Positions 12,040 to 23,700 are shown, counted from the first letter of the stretch. The stretch is DNA of 41,026 nucleotides from Acanthaster planci (GCF_001949145.1 NW_019091711.1:49551-90576), one strand, 5' to 3'. Made by a program: numbers and translations. The notes: a model not told the origin generated them from the sequence alone.

Positions 12040-12663
12040 GATACTAAATGTATTTGCTGAAACACTTTCAAAGGTAGAGGTAACAAACTCAACTTTGTAG
12101 ATGCATCATAAGAATATAATACTTCAGACATAATGGCACTCTATTTTTAAACACCAATCAAACATGGTAGTTTTAAAAGTTTGAGAGGCCATTCAAAGTG
12201 ACGTGGTTTGTCACTGTATTGCAAGAACAAGGCAGGCCACATTCACATACCATTTTCCCGAGGCAATTTCTCATTGATGTCAAACTTGGATATACAACCA
12301 AAAAATGACAATGTGCAAATCTAGTCCCTCTGTGTTTTTTGAGATACTACTGTGTACATGTACTATATGTCTGTACTCATCAAAACAGAATTTAATATGG
12401 AAATTAATCTTATTTGCCTGCTTCTACTCGGGATCATCATTTCTTCAGTGTTTCCGAAGACCAGTAACATTTTTTCATAAATATAAATAGGTTCGTATTT
12501 TGAAAAACAGACTGAGAATGATTCTGAGCACTTTCTCTTTCAGTCTGTCACAGCAGTCAACTTAACATACTAATTCGTAAAACCATATGTTATTTGTTCA
12601 TCTTCCAGACAGGCCCTGGTTTAAGATGTCCTCGTTCATTGTCATTGAATTGATTGGAAAACT
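12040..12663. other. Intergenic, no gene seen
   Basis: This AT-rich spacer lies between the end of the P-element-like gene and the antisense transposase fragment. I see no coding region, repeat or structure I can name. Confidence 0.5.
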
Positions 12664-13095
12664 TTAGTGGAATGTGGCTTCCATCGAGCAGAAAGCATAT
12701 TTTGTGTTGGGACAAGGCCGACTCAGTCCACCACGGTTGAGGATGCCTATCATGTCCTGCTGCTGTACATCTGTTGATGAATCACGACTTGCCATATCAT
12801 TAACCAATTCAGTGACTTTTTGTCGCTCATTATGATTGGACATTTTGATTGCTTTTTGACGTATTTTCCTTACAATGCTGCCACCAATGTAATTACCAAT
12901 GTGTGTTTCCTCCTCGGAAATCAATACTTCTTTTGGAGAAGGCAAGTCCCTCCCCCCAATGTTGGCATTAAGCAACTCCTCGAAGACACGAGAGCTTATT
13001 ATTGCAGCAGTACGCCTACATTTGACAACAGCCATAATTAATGGAATATTTTCCACTTTTTTGTGAAGGATTTCTCCAAGGAGGTTTGTCTCCAA
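12664..13095 (-). CDS. Transposase-like C-terminal fragment, antisense to the P-element-like gene
   Basis: This is an open frame of 143 codons. It carries EEETHIGNYIGGSIVRKI, then a charged helical stretch and ILNRGGLSRPCPN. The pairing of a YxxGxxxRK-type block with a later GGL-P block is typical of the C-terminal region of P-type and some other domesticated transposases. The fragment lies tail to tail with the P-element-like gene, whose own protein ends before such a region, so it could be the end of an inverted second copy or a different element. The start Met at 13095 is only the first ATG; the natural protein probably extended upstream. Function is inferred from weak motifs. Confidence 0.4.
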   Translation of the reverse strand: METNLLGEILHKKVENIPLIMAVVKCRRTAAIISSRVFEELLNANIGGRDLPSPKEVLISEEETHIGNYIGGSIVRKIRQKAIKMSNHNERQKVTELVNDMASRDSSTDVQQQDMIGILNRGGLSRPCPNTKYAFCSMEATFH

Positions 13096-13502
13096 ACTGA
13101 TGTGAACACACCTTTCCTATTGGTGCAATCGTTGACGAATGTCAAGGCAGCCCCACGTTTGGATGGAGCTCGGAAAAATCATAACCATGTTTCTACTTAG
13201 TATTGGGCTTCATTGTGTATTGTCCATGTTTGTGGGAAAGGATACATAACTGTTCCACCATAAGACACAATTCTTAAATTCCATACATACAAATTACACA
13301 CCTGCGTAAACTAGACCTTCTTTTTCTCCTCCGGGTCTATGATTAGACAAGACCCATGTTAAATATAAAAAAAGATATGGGATTAGGGACCCACAATCAA
13401 CATTTCGATCACGTTTTAAAAATAAGGTGCAGATAAGAGGCGAATCATTTTCCGGAAAAAAAACACTAGTTTTCGATAATTAACACATCTACGTTCTAAT
13501 AA
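13096..13502. other. Intergenic, no gene seen
   Basis: No coding region or repeat is recognisable between the antisense transposase fragment and the fold-back insertion. Confidence 0.45.
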
Positions 13503-13593
13503 TTATGCCTATATCTATAGTAAAGATTGCGGTAACACCATGTATTTATCTCTTCTTTGAGCATGTGTGGTTCTGAGAAGAACCGGGGAATAA

Positions 13594-13634
13594 CTCGACG
13601 TTTCGAACAGTGTACTCTGTCCGTCTTCAGGAGA
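13594..13634 (-). ncRNA. Hammerhead-ribozyme-like core
   Basis: Read on the minus strand, this segment holds CTGAAGA (13630-13624), a 6-bp stem GGACAG/CTGTTC closed by AGTACA, then GAAACGTC followed by GAG. These match the conserved hammerhead boxes CUGANGA, GAAA and the GUC cleavage triplet, with CTC/GAG able to start helix I and the self-complementary ACGT forming a minimal helix III. One irregularity is an extra C between CTGAAGA and the stem. Minimal type I hammerheads of this form are known in Penelope-like retroelements. Activity is not shown. Confidence 0.45.
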
Positions 13635-13706
13635 CTGACGGACAGAGTACACTGTTCGAACTGACGGACAGAGTACACTGTTCGAAACGTCGAGTTATTC
13701 CCCGGT

Positions 13707-13767
13707 NNNNNNNNNNNNNNNNNNNNNNNNNNNNNNNNNNNNNNNNNNNNNNNNNNNNNNNNNNNNN
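13707..13767. other. Assembly gap (61 N)
   Basis: This is a run of 61 undetermined bases inside the fold-back insertion, at the point where sequence should mirror 13515-13581. Palindromes commonly break sequencing and assembly, so the gap size may not be exact. Confidence 0.95.
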
Positions 13768-13779
13768 TTATGCCTATAT

Positions 13780-15740
13780 AAAACATACTTCTATACTGTC
13801 CATCTCGTCCATTCTTTGAAGTTTAAGGTTTTGAAGACGGAATATTGCCAGTGGTTCAAAGATGGCTGGCAGTCGTTTTGCACGTTGACCTCGCCCCAAA
13901 GGTCAACCGGAAATTTTCTGTACAGGTAACTCTGGAGATTCTGGCTGACGGAACATGTTTATGCGCGGTGCGCCCGCAGGAGTTTGGCAGTCCATTGTTT
14001 TTCTCCTCCAGGTCTATGGATAATAGTTGGGTAATTCGTCACGTCACACTTCTACTTAATTAAAATGGCACTGAATTTTCATCTATGTGAAGTGGAAGGT
14101 GGTTTTATGTACATGGAATGACCGTTAATGACATTCCAAGCAATATGCCGGTGTTTTGAGTATTTTCTTTCCCATATCTGCGAAAACCAGCATGCCATAG
14201 ACGCAGAGCACACGAGTGCACTGTCAGCCATCTTTCCGGAATCAAACTCAACGATATGCACACTGAGCACAGTATAATGAATACAAACTTGATTTCTCGT
14301 ATGCTTCGCGAAGAAAAGTGTGAAATTAATACAAATTAACGGTGTGTAAACGATGTACATGCACACACATCCATACATATGGTGAATGGCGTTGGAAATG
14401 CCGTGTGTACATGGGTGTGTGTGTACATTATGTACATGTACTGTACATTTACATGACAAAGCTTGGCTCTTGTTTATGTTCTACTGCAGGCGCAGGCCTG
14501 CCCAATAACAGTAGGCCCTAGGCCGCAGCGCGGCGGGCTGCCTGGCGTACTGCTAGCAAGCTAATGCTTCCAATTTGTTTGACTTCCAAACCGCAGGCTG
14601 AAGATCAAAAGCATTTAGACTGTGGATTAATTATCTGGACAAGTTTTGTTTGGAAGTGCCGGAGGTTTTTGGGTAGAAATGTTAAGAGGTTTAGTGCTTC
14701 TGTGATGCTTTTAAGCAACCAACGAAACGGAATACGCCAGTAACAAACCACGACGCCAAGCACTGCTGGTCTCAATCCAAACAAAACATGTTTTGCGCCC
14801 TATTTGTTAGGAGGCAGTTCTTATCGGGACGCTCATCAGCAGATCAACAAGTCTTATGATGCCTCAATTTGAACACCCAACAGTGGTGCTGTAAAACAAA
14901 TACCAACACGATGTTAGAACAAAAAGACCATTAACTCTCATTCAACAAGAAGTTAAACCTGTCGCTATAAAGCAGTCAGAATAAAATCAACACCACGATT
15001 AAACATATGCAAATGGATTCGATTGCTTTTCTGTCGATGTCATAATGGTTTTCTTTTCTGCAAGTACAGTATTGAATTGTCCTGTGTAAACTCACCCCCG
15101 GTTTTTGAGAATGGAACAGCCAGATTAAGAGTTTTCTATGGAGCTCAAAGTAGTTTATTATGCAAATTAGAAATGCAAATTTTCGTATGCTCCTCTGATT
15201 CAGATGGGGAGTGCAGTGTCGATGTATGTATTGGAGGGCAGACACACCCAAGCTTTCTGTGCGAATAGACATGCATGTATATACTGTGTGTGACAGCTAA
15301 TGCTTATAAAACACAGTGCATTTCAGATGTACGTCTTTCAAGAATGATACATGTAGTTGCCAGTTGGAAAACTCTAAGTGTAACCTTATTTTTATTTTCA
15401 AATTAGCTATTCTATAAGCAAGTAGTTTGGAGTATTTTTGTGTGTCTTACTGTGCCAGATATTAGCGGGAGATGTAAAATTAAGCATGGTTATACGCATC
15501 TTATGATAACCATCCCCAAGAAATTATGATAGAGGCAGAGTTAATGTTTCCATGTTCTTTATACACTATGTACATAAAATGCTTTTTTTCTCTATTTAAC
15601 CAAATGGCTACCAAGTAGGTCCAGCATAGTGGTAGCCACTTGGCCCCGCCCACAGGGAATATTGCCCGTTGGGCCATGGAAATGATGTACATGTATGCCA
15701 AGGCTTTTGGGGGACAATCTGATAGGTAGCCTGTCTACTC
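13780..15740. other. Intergenic, no gene seen
   Basis: I see no coding region. The interval 14350-14455 is rich in TACATG and GTGTGT words. The segment around 14293-14318 (TATGCTTCGCGAAGAAAAGTG) is nearly the reverse complement of 17148-17170, which suggests a dispersed short repeat. Confidence 0.45.
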
Positions 15741-15990
15741 TGGGCGGATGCCTCGTTCTGTGTGAACGCCATGCTTGGGTAGGACGCCTCGTTCTGTGTG
15801 AACGCCATGCTTGGGCGGATGCCACGTTCTGTGTGAACGCCATGCTTTGATGGAGCCCTTGTTCTGTGTGGACCCTCTTTCTTTTGCATGAACACCAGAC
15901 TCTGACTGGATCCTCGTTCTGTGTGAATGCCCCGCACTGTGTGGACCCCCCCCCATTCTGTGGGAACGCCCAGGTATGTGTGGACCCTTA
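15741..15990. repeat. Decayed 35-bp minisatellite
   Basis: Three well-kept units, 15741-15775, 15776-15811 and 15812-15846, share GTTCTGTGTGAACGCCATGCT. At least four degenerate units follow, recognisable by TTCTGTGTGGA or TTCTGTGTGAA, up to about 15990. Unit length is 35-36 bp near the start and irregular later. The long open frames on the minus strand here are products of the repeat, not genes. Confidence 0.85.
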
Positions 15991-18097
15991 TTCTCTGTGA
16001 CCAGCCTGAGACTGGGAACAACCCCAACTCTTGGAGGACTCTGATGCTGAGTGATTGTTCATTGCCCTGGGGGCACCGTTTCTAGAAGGCCAGCAACATT
16101 TAGCACCTGGGGAGAAGTATATAGTGTCGGCTGAACCATTGTATTAGCGGATATCTGTTGAATGACGTTTATGTAAATTTAAGATTGGAGGTAATTGTAA
16201 ATATATTCATGTATTACCTTTTGAATTGAATTAAATTATTATATTTTGTTATTGTATTTGCAAACTTTGGGTATGGTTTTGTGGCTAGACTTGTCCTTGT
16301 CGTGTGGCACCCTAGTTTCAACTATTCACTGTGACATCACACACGGGAAGCACAGACTCGTGATGTGACAGTCGATAATAAAAGTGAATGTAAAATGGAT
16401 TTGAATACGTGAGTTACGATGGTTGGGGGGTGAAAGTGAAAGAAACAAAAATGTCCACAAGGTGTTGGATAAAAACTGGCATTGAACAACTCGCGGTTAG
16501 CAGTTAAAATTACATGATCTCTTTGACTCAAAATCTTCTGTATAAAAAGTGAATGTCAGATATTATTAAGGAACAGGTCTTTGTTTCAATATAGAAGTAA
16601 CGTTTTTCCTGATGAAGTGTGTTTTCATTTATACCCACTTCTAATCTAGTACTTAAACATTGAGACCACTCAGTCATTTGTCATAAACCATTCCGCTTGG
16701 GAAAAGTAAAAACTATACTGGGGTTCATTTCTCCGATCTCAATGCTTTTTTACACGAACTCTTCAGGGAGATGGCTGTTACGGTACGTGCCAGTACCAAT
16801 TTCAGCAAATGTCAGCAGGAGAGTGCATAAAAGTTGCAGTTTATCCCTTTCTCAAGTAGCTTCTGTGATGCTCATGTACAAATACAACACTGTCCACTGA
16901 ACTTATTGATGATAATGCGAATAAGAAATTCGGCGGACAAATTTCAAGCTCATATCATGTTCATAATATACGTGTAGTAGGATACTTTTATTAGAGCCTG
17001 AGATGTCTCCCTACCACATGAAAAGACTTTGAATGGCTTCTGCAAACAACGCCATTTGCTTGTGAACGAGTACTCCATCATGTGGGCATGTACATGTACG
17101 CATGTGGAGAGCAGGAGAGATATTTGCAAAGTACAAAGTTTGTACTTTCCTTCGCGAAGCATACGCGAAATGACATTTTGTTAAGTATGGAATAGGCATG
17201 TACTTCATTAATACCCTGGATTTTTCTAGTCTTTGGTTTAGTTGGGATTTCAACGAGGTTTGTTTGAACTAGTCCATATTGTTCACAAGCTAACAAAGAT
17301 ATAAAGCGCAGGAACTGGAAATGGTCGAAACAAAACTTGTTTGGTGCTTTCTGAGGATGATTTTTGTAGGCACAGCCCGCGATGTACAGGAAATTGCATA
17401 AACGTTTATATTATATAAATACGTACGGACCTTGCCTGTGCGTATGGCATGTACTGTCGGCCGTCTTTAAAAAAGCAACCTTAACATACATTGATTGAAT
17501 AAAGCACAAGAATTTGATTTTGCATGTGCTTGGAGAAGGAAAGTAATACATGTTCAAAGCACCTCATGTAACTTCTGCTCTTCACATGCACGCACATCCA
17601 TGTGTTAATACCTAGATGCTGCTTAGGTCCGGCCTTCCAGTGAAGCCTTAATTAACCAGCCGTTCCACACCGATTGACAGCGGGTTGGCCCACGCTTGCA
17701 AAATGATGATTTTGCAGTGCAGTTGTTGGAAAATGCAATTTTGAACGGAAAATTAACAGTTTCAGTTTTATATTTAAAAATCTGGGCGGACGTGAAAATC
17801 GATGCGGGCGGCCGCTGTAGTATAGTGTAGTCGTTAACTTTATGAAACCATTCTTTCCCAAGCCTTCGGGGTTATACACTGAGTACACAGTGTTAAAATA
17901 CAGTGGGCTGGGCAAAAAAAATCCAAAATTAATTTGCATCCCCCAGCGCAAATCCATCTTTGAAATACAAACCAGCCTCGTCCATAAATTCTGTATGTTT
18001 CATCAATGCTCATGATCGAAAAAATGTGCACACGTAGATGTCTGGGGCTTTACAAATACTTCTTTTCATTTGTTTTTTGGTTCAACACATTTCTTAA
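15991..18097. other. Intergenic, no gene seen
   Basis: AT-rich DNA without a recognisable gene on either strand. A short segment at 17148-17170 is a near reverse complement of one at 14293-14318. Open frames around 17650-18030 on the minus strand show no domain. Confidence 0.45.
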
Positions 18098-18460
18098 TAC
18101 GTAGGCGGACGGAGAAAGGAAAATATCAAACCTTTGTGGTCCACATGGACGCAAGTTATGTTGGGCTTGGCGGTTTTTTCCTCGTATCTGACAACCAGGT
18201 GAAGTGTGTCCTTGCTTTTGCCAGTGCTTGGCGGTTGTCTTGGCGTTTGAAAAATTGCGCCTCCATCTTCAAAGGAAAAGATTCCGTGAGGTCACTGACC
18301 ATCAGGCACTCTGTTGGTTATTTCGGAAGACAAAGCTCACTGGTCGTTTGGCACGTTCGGTTCTCCGCCTCCAGGAATTCCAGTTTGATTTTTTCTGCCG
18401 ACCTGGGTCCCAGCACAACGTACCAGACGCATTGTCACGCATTCCCAAAGTGACGCATGT
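18098..18460 (+). pseudogene. Gypsy RNase H fragment
   Basis: The first frame carries FVVHMDASYVGLGGFFLVSD, with the first catalytic Asp. A frame change near 18230 leads to VLAFEKLRLHL, VTDHQALCWLF and FCRPGSQHNVPDALSRIPK, the closing blocks of Gypsy RNase H. The segment that normally carries the catalytic Glu between the first Asp and AFEKL is missing, so there is an internal deletion as well as a frameshift. Confidence 0.8.
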
Positions 18461-18568
18461 GACGGTAGTACCCAAGCTCCGGCTGGTAGTGAGGATGACC
18501 ACCGCTCTCCGAATCCCCCCCCCCTTGCATCTTGTTCTCAGATCCTACCCACACTCAATGCATCTGCT

Positions 18569-19063
18569 TTGCCTTCCTCTGCTGTTAACCGTGATGACCA
18601 TGAGGTGGCGCAGTCATGTGCTGCAGCAGTTTGTTTTCATCCCAATGATGCGCTCATCCAGTGGGTGCAATGTGACGACTGCGACTGCTGGTACCAGAAG
18701 AAGTTTGTCTATATCAGTCGACGACGGGCAGAACGGCCTCAAAGAAAATTGTGCCCCACTTGCCAGAGGGGGCAAGGCGACAATTCGAAGGAACTCCTGT
18801 GGCAGCTGGTACAGGTCGGTTCAGTTCCAGCTGATCCGCCTTTGGCTGTCAACCTCACCCGTGGGCAACTTGGCGCAGAACAGCAGACCGATCCTGATTG
18901 CATGTCACTTCTCCAATACATCCAACAAGCGACACTTCCTGATGACCCACACGGGAGCGCTGCTATTAGCAAACAAGCCCCCGAGTACCGTCAGAAAGAC
19001 GGGGTTCTCCTACATTTTGTGAACTCCAGATGGTGTGTCGTCGTCCCAAAGTCTCTTCATTAA
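18569..19063 (+). CDS. Pol linker with degenerate PHD-finger-like motif
   Basis: This open frame lies between RNase H and integrase. Counting from the Met at 18569, cysteines at residues 17, 22, 35, 38, 62 and 65 and the core WVQCDDCDCWY fit the spacing of a PHD finger (Cys4-His-Cys3). The expected His is Gln43 and the next Cys is Phe46, so two zinc ligands are lost. PHD fingers usually bind histone H3 tails; in a retroelement such a domain could steer integration, which is inference. The rest resembles an integrase lead-in (QTDPDCMSLLQYIQQ; YRQKDGVLLHFVNSRWCVVV). The frame ends at 19063 and integrase continues in other frames. Confidence 0.6.
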   Translation: MPSSAVNRDDHEVAQSCAAAVCFHPNDALIQWVQCDDCDCWYQKKFVYISRRRAERPQRKLCPTCQRGQGDNSKELLWQLVQVGSVPADPPLAVNLTRGQLGAEQQTDPDCMSLLQYIQQATLPDDPHGSAAISKQAPEYRQKDGVLLHFVNSRWCVVVPKSLH

Positions 19064-20080
19064 AGTGTCCTTTTTGAATGTCACACTATACCTTCGGCAG
19101 GCCACCAGGGAAGAATGATGACGCTTTTCCGGCTTGGAGCCATGAATCTCTGGTGGAAGGGCATGTCCCAGGATGTGCGGAGGTTTGTCCGCAAATGCCA
19201 GGATACATGCCAGGAAACGAAATCGGTGTTCCGTCGACCGGCTGGTTTCTTTTATTTCTTTGTTGACTTGATGGGCCCCCTCCCTAAGAGTTTTTTATGC
19301 GGGCCACAAATACTTGCTGGTGGCTGTCGATCACTTCATCAAGTGGTGTGTAGTCTTCCCATTAAAGTCGATGACTGGGATAGTTGTCGCATGCACTCTG
19401 GTGCGACAGCTGTTCTGCCGATATGGGCCCCCGTCGATGCCTGTTTGTCAGACAATGGCCCTTAAGTTTGTTAGCCGTGCCCTTGGTGCTGTCTGTGTCG
19501 AAATGGAGGGGGTTCAGCAGTCGCTTATCACTCCTCATCACCCAAAGTCAAATTGGGTTAAACGTGTCAGTAGAAACATCAAAGGAATTCTTCAAGCATT
19601 TACCACCGATGATCATCGCTCTTGGGATGCTCACATCCCGGAGTTCGTCTTTGCCTTGAACTCCGCTGAACACGAGTCTACTGGAGTAGCCCCTTGCCGC
19701 CTCGTGCTTGGACGCAGTATGCGCTCTCCACTTTCCAATAAATGGCACATTCACGACTTGAATACTACTGCTGAACAACCAGATCAACTTCAACTGAAGG
19801 TGGTGGAAAGAGCACAGACTGCACAGAAGACAAGGGAGCGACACTACGACAAAAGGCGTCGACAACCGCAATACAGCATAGAAGACCACGTCATGGTCCA
19901 GACACATCCCATATCCGATGCAACGAAGCACTTCAGTGCGAAGCTTGCCCTCGCTGGACCGGCCCATATAACATCACGGACATCCCAACTCCAGTCAACC
20001 TGAAGCTGACCAACCTGGCAACCCCATCCAAGCAGATAATCGTCCATGTTGAACAAGCCAAACTTATCCCAAAAGACTGA
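19064..20080 (+). pseudogene. Gypsy integrase remnant
   Basis: Pieces in three frames cover the integrase. A zinc-binding-like start contains VRRFVRKCQDTCQE. The core follows: VDLMGPLPKSF (first Asp), LLVAVDHFIKWCVVFPL, then CLSDNGP in another frame (second Asp). HHPKSNWVKRV replaces the usual Asn-Gly-x-x-Glu block, so the catalytic Glu is lost. Next come FALNSAEHESTGVAPCRLVLGR and the C-terminal KTRERHYDKRRR and EDHVMV blocks. A final frame runs to the stop at 20078-20080. The loss of the catalytic Glu and the frame changes indicate a dead copy. Confidence 0.8.
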
Positions 20081-20250
20081 TTCAGTGATGCCATCTTATA
20101 AACTGTGGACATTTCAGTTCATGCTTTTATGTACATATGTTGCTCTGGCTGTGCCAGGCTTTGTTGAGGCCCCAACATGTTTATAACCGTTTTGCTCTTT
20201 TAAACAATGAGAAGTATGCTTGCTGGGATCCGCATGCTGTACAAGAAATG

Positions 20251-20269
20251 CACACACACACACACACAC
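20251..20269. repeat. (CA)n microsatellite
   Basis: Nine CA units plus one C form a simple dinucleotide repeat about 170 bp after the Gypsy pol remnant. Confidence 0.9.
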
Positions 20270-20590
20270 CAATCATTATTTTGCTTCTCTTGAATATATT
20301 TTTACTCGCTTTTACCCTTACATGTGGTTGCCATTTCAGTCCCTCAAACCACCTCATGCATGTTCACTGGTTTACTTTTTATGCTGTTGGTCACCCACGG
20401 ATATCCCGATATCTCAAATTTTATCATCCTTGTAAGACCATTTTTTAGTTTTTAAGGTATGAAATGTGTTTTAATTTGTTTGCCGATACATGTGTGTATT
20501 GATTTCATCAGGCCTTTTATTGCTGCCAATGTTTTCATCCAGGTTAATGCCCATCCCTCAATTTGAGTGACTCGAACTTGAAGGGCAAGT

Positions 20591-20760
20591 GTTGTGAACT
20601 ACTTTGCATATTACGTTTACCTCATTTACATATGAGATGGGTGACTCTTGACTTTGTATCGTAAGGAATGCAGGGAGGACGGCGCATCCTGCAACATGGC
20701 GTTAAGTCGATTGCTTGTGTGTTTATTATGTGTCCATGGTGTCAAGAAGAATAAAGCCTA
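20591..20760 (+). repeat. Possible 3' LTR remnant of the Gypsy element
   Basis: A purine-rich stretch (TTGAAGGGCAAG) is followed by TGTTGTGAAC, as at a polypurine tract and LTR start. An AATAAA signal lies near 20750. No second LTR is in the window for comparison, so this is only a candidate. Confidence 0.25.
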
Positions 20761-23700
20761 ATCCGGTGAGATCTTTCCAATCATAAGTTCCTGTGTAGAC
20801 AGTTTCTTAAAGTAACTTGGCCCCGTTACACAAATATAGTTTGGACTAATGCAGTAGTTGGTTCGTAACAAGTATAAAAAGCCCTCCTTTTTGTTTAAAA
20901 GATGGTAAATGTGGCAACAGATTGAGGGTTTGGTCATTTTGGAATCAAAGGAAGTTGAACTGAAAAATGTATTGCATTTTTCAAAAAGGCATGGTTTCTG
21001 AATTGGTGTGGAAATAGTGTGTAACCATTTGAGAATTTCATGCATATTTAACAATATGAATTTGAAAGGGACTTAAGTGTATCTTACTCTTCTACCTGAC
21101 AAAATCCTTCGACAGTGATGGTTTTGGCCTGTTGTGAGGAGATAATCTGTAATGTTAAAAAGATTAGAAAGAATCGGTATATATCTGAAAATCCGCAGTG
21201 TGATAATGGATGGATATTTGTGAAAGTACGAAAGTAGGAGTAGTAAATGACTGTTTAGGCTTTTTTGCGCTGTTGTCAAGCTCATTGCAGTTGATATATT
21301 GCAGACTTGTGCACTAGACAATATAAACAGTATACATTATGGATGATAATCTCTGAGGGAGAGTATCTGCAATGGCAAAAATGCTTGTGAGGATTGTCCT
21401 GATTACCAAAAGATATCAAGAATAATTTCAGAATAGAAGGGTTGATGTGTTTGCAAAGAGAGAGGGTTTATCATGTGCAAAGTAGCAGGTAGACACTGGC
21501 ATTCTCTGAAAATGAGGTAATGAATATATGCAAACACAAAAGACTGTTGCAAAGGGAAGGGAGTATATATCTGCATTTAGTTGTTTAATGGGGTTTTTAT
21601 TACAGTATAACCTGAATTGCTGTATGCTGGGTGCTGCTGAGGTACTTGAACAGGCGCTTGCAGACATTTTGACAATTACTTTGTGATTATTTTTGAATGT
21701 AACGATGTTTTGAAAGTCGTATAATGTCTGGGTCTGAAGTGTACAGGCAGGCATGTTAAAAAGCACACGCGATCGAGGTGTTAATACTTTTCACGCGTTG
21801 GAAAGAAATAGTCCGCACAAAAAAGTTCTAGCCACATTTCCACCCGTGGCTCCACGCTGGCTGTGTACCAACAGTTGTGAAATACCTTTCAATAAAAATG
21901 CAAACGTGTTTTGCAACACAACGAGAAATGTGACGACCTCAAAAAAAGTTTGGTATTATTCAGGTCTGGCATTTTTACGGCAGAGTCTGGAGAAGGCACG
22001 TGCAATAGTTGTCCAAACGGTGTTATATTATTATTATATATTACTTTTTGGCCGCATTCGATGAAATGAGTCTCCACCAGTTTTACGTGAATACGATTGG
22101 AATTACAGAGTCTGATTGGTTTGTGTGACCGTGTCTAAGTAACAAAAATCGGATAGTGCCGCCGGGGTCATAATCCCCGTAAATGTATACTTGTAACAGT
22201 GCAACGAACACCGGTGAAATCGCCGCAGTTCTACCTAGGCACATTGTAAAACAGGCTGAGAACAAAACTGTTTGGTAGCCAAGGACTCCTTATTGGAGAA
22301 AAATCTAGGCGCCATGCTGCACTTTTACGAAGGTTTGGTAATCACGTGCGCTGAATATTCATAAACACACACACCGTGTAGTATAAATACCCTGTGTTAC
22401 ATAGTCCATGCTTTTCCGCCCGGCACACACAGCCACGAAACGAGCATGTGCATGAGCACCGCTGAGGTCAATTCACGAAATCAGGCTTCACTTAAGTTGC
22501 AGCAAAAAATGAAGCCCAAGCCGTGGTTTATAAAACGGCCCTGGTGTCCGTATACAGTACATTAAAAATGTGTGTTTTGATCGGGACCAATCAACACGTG
22601 CGTGTTATCGCGACATGTGTAATGTACAGCGCACACGCGTAAGCTTCAAATTTACGATGCGACTTGCACTGCCATTTCTACCTTTCCGGAACGAATTTTG
22701 AGTACATATCATTTTTTTTTTATTTTTAAGCATAAGGCCTAATCAAAATTGTTCAAGTACATTTTGTGTGTAGATTTTAAGCTAACCTAAGTCGTGAATG
22801 GCGACTGTATGGTGAAAATATGATCGCGTTCGCAAAAAATTGGTCGCATTTGCGACTGATTGGGCGCTATTTAAAGCGTTGGGATTAAGCACCCCATCTG
22901 AGAAGACAGATCAACGGGAATTTGAGGCATCTTGTATTCACTGGGAAGGTACTGAACCAGGGAACCGTGTTATTGCTGTGCAGTCCTGGGATTGGACGAA
23001 CGTTTTTCTTCTTCAAGCGGCTGGATATCGGCCAGGTGTCCATTATTGGGAGGAAAAACCAACTCTTTGGATTTTTTTCCGACAATACACATTCCCAAAC
23101 CTGCACGGCTACAACGTTCATTCGATCAACAACGAGTTGCCGCCCTAAAAATGTAATATTTAAATTAATCGTGATTCGAAAAGCTTGCGTTTCAACTTTG
23201 GATTGTACACGTATCATAAGGCAAGATTAATCGATCAATAAATCCGTATTGCGTATGAGACTAGGGAGACAATGGCTCCGTCGAGAGTCATCCCAGAAAA
23301 CCCACATTGTGAACATAGCACGTTGTTTTTTCTGGAAACTTAACGAAAGTGGTGTACATTATGATATTAACATTCCTTAGCGCTGTCATTTCTGATGTAT
23401 TGTTAATTATTTTGAGTCCAGGCGTCCCTTAAGAAAAAAACAGGGATCATTGAAGGTCAGATCGAAAATTTAATATTTTTTCTTTGGAATCAATGCACTT
23501 CTTCAAGAAGACAGAATATGGATTTTTTTGCAATGGTCAGCAACAGAAATTTGAATGAAAAGAAATTGTTACCTGAATACCTAAATATTGGAAAGTGTAA
23601 AGAGGATGGGATACCAGATATCGTTAATGAAGAAACAATGACGGGCATCTTTCCCATTGGATCGCACCATCGTTTGGGGCCGGCTTCGCTGGGTAGAAAT

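Larger units (their letters stand above)
13503..13779. mobile_element. Fold-back Penelope-like insertion with flanking direct repeats
   Basis: A 44-bp arm at 13582-13625 (starting ACCGGGGAATAACTCGACG) is repeated in exact reverse complement at 13663-13706. An extra direct copy of the inner 24 bp lies at 13637-13660. The whole is bracketed by a 12-bp direct repeat TTATGCCTATAT at 13503-13514 and 13768-13779, which looks like a target-site duplication. The 61-N gap (13707-13767) falls where the outer 67 bp of the right arm (reverse complement of 13515-13581) would be expected. The minus strand carries a hammerhead-like core, a hallmark of Penelope-like elements. No reverse transcriptase is present, so this is a non-autonomous or terminal fragment. 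Confidence 0.6.
18098..20080 (+). mobile_element. Ty3/Gypsy LTR retrotransposon, 5'-truncated pol remnant
   Basis: The order RNase H, linker with a PHD-finger-like motif, then integrase identifies the 3' half of a Ty3/Gypsy pol. Gag, protease and reverse transcriptase are missing. The frame is broken at least five times and integrase catalytic residues are lost, so the copy is dead. Similarity begins abruptly near 18098 and the last coding frame stops at 20078-20080. A possible 3' LTR remnant follows at 20591-20760. Confidence 0.85.

Noticed and set aside
15592-16027. Long minus-strand open frames with repeated Ala-Trp-Arg-Ser-His text
   Set aside because: They are produced by the 35-bp minisatellite, which stays open in several frames at once; no independent sign of coding.
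16325-16375. Inverted repeat TGTGACATCAC / GTGATGTGACA
   Set aside because: Imperfect and short, with no flanking duplication or other copy seen; likely chance.
20137-20448. Envelope-like ORF after the Gypsy pol
   Set aside because: No signal peptide, glycosylation pattern or fusion motif; it crosses a CA microsatellite and is probably spurious.
22840-23230. Overlapping plus and minus ORFs of about 100 codons
   Set aside because: Both strands are open, no domain or splice pattern is visible, and composition does not favour either.
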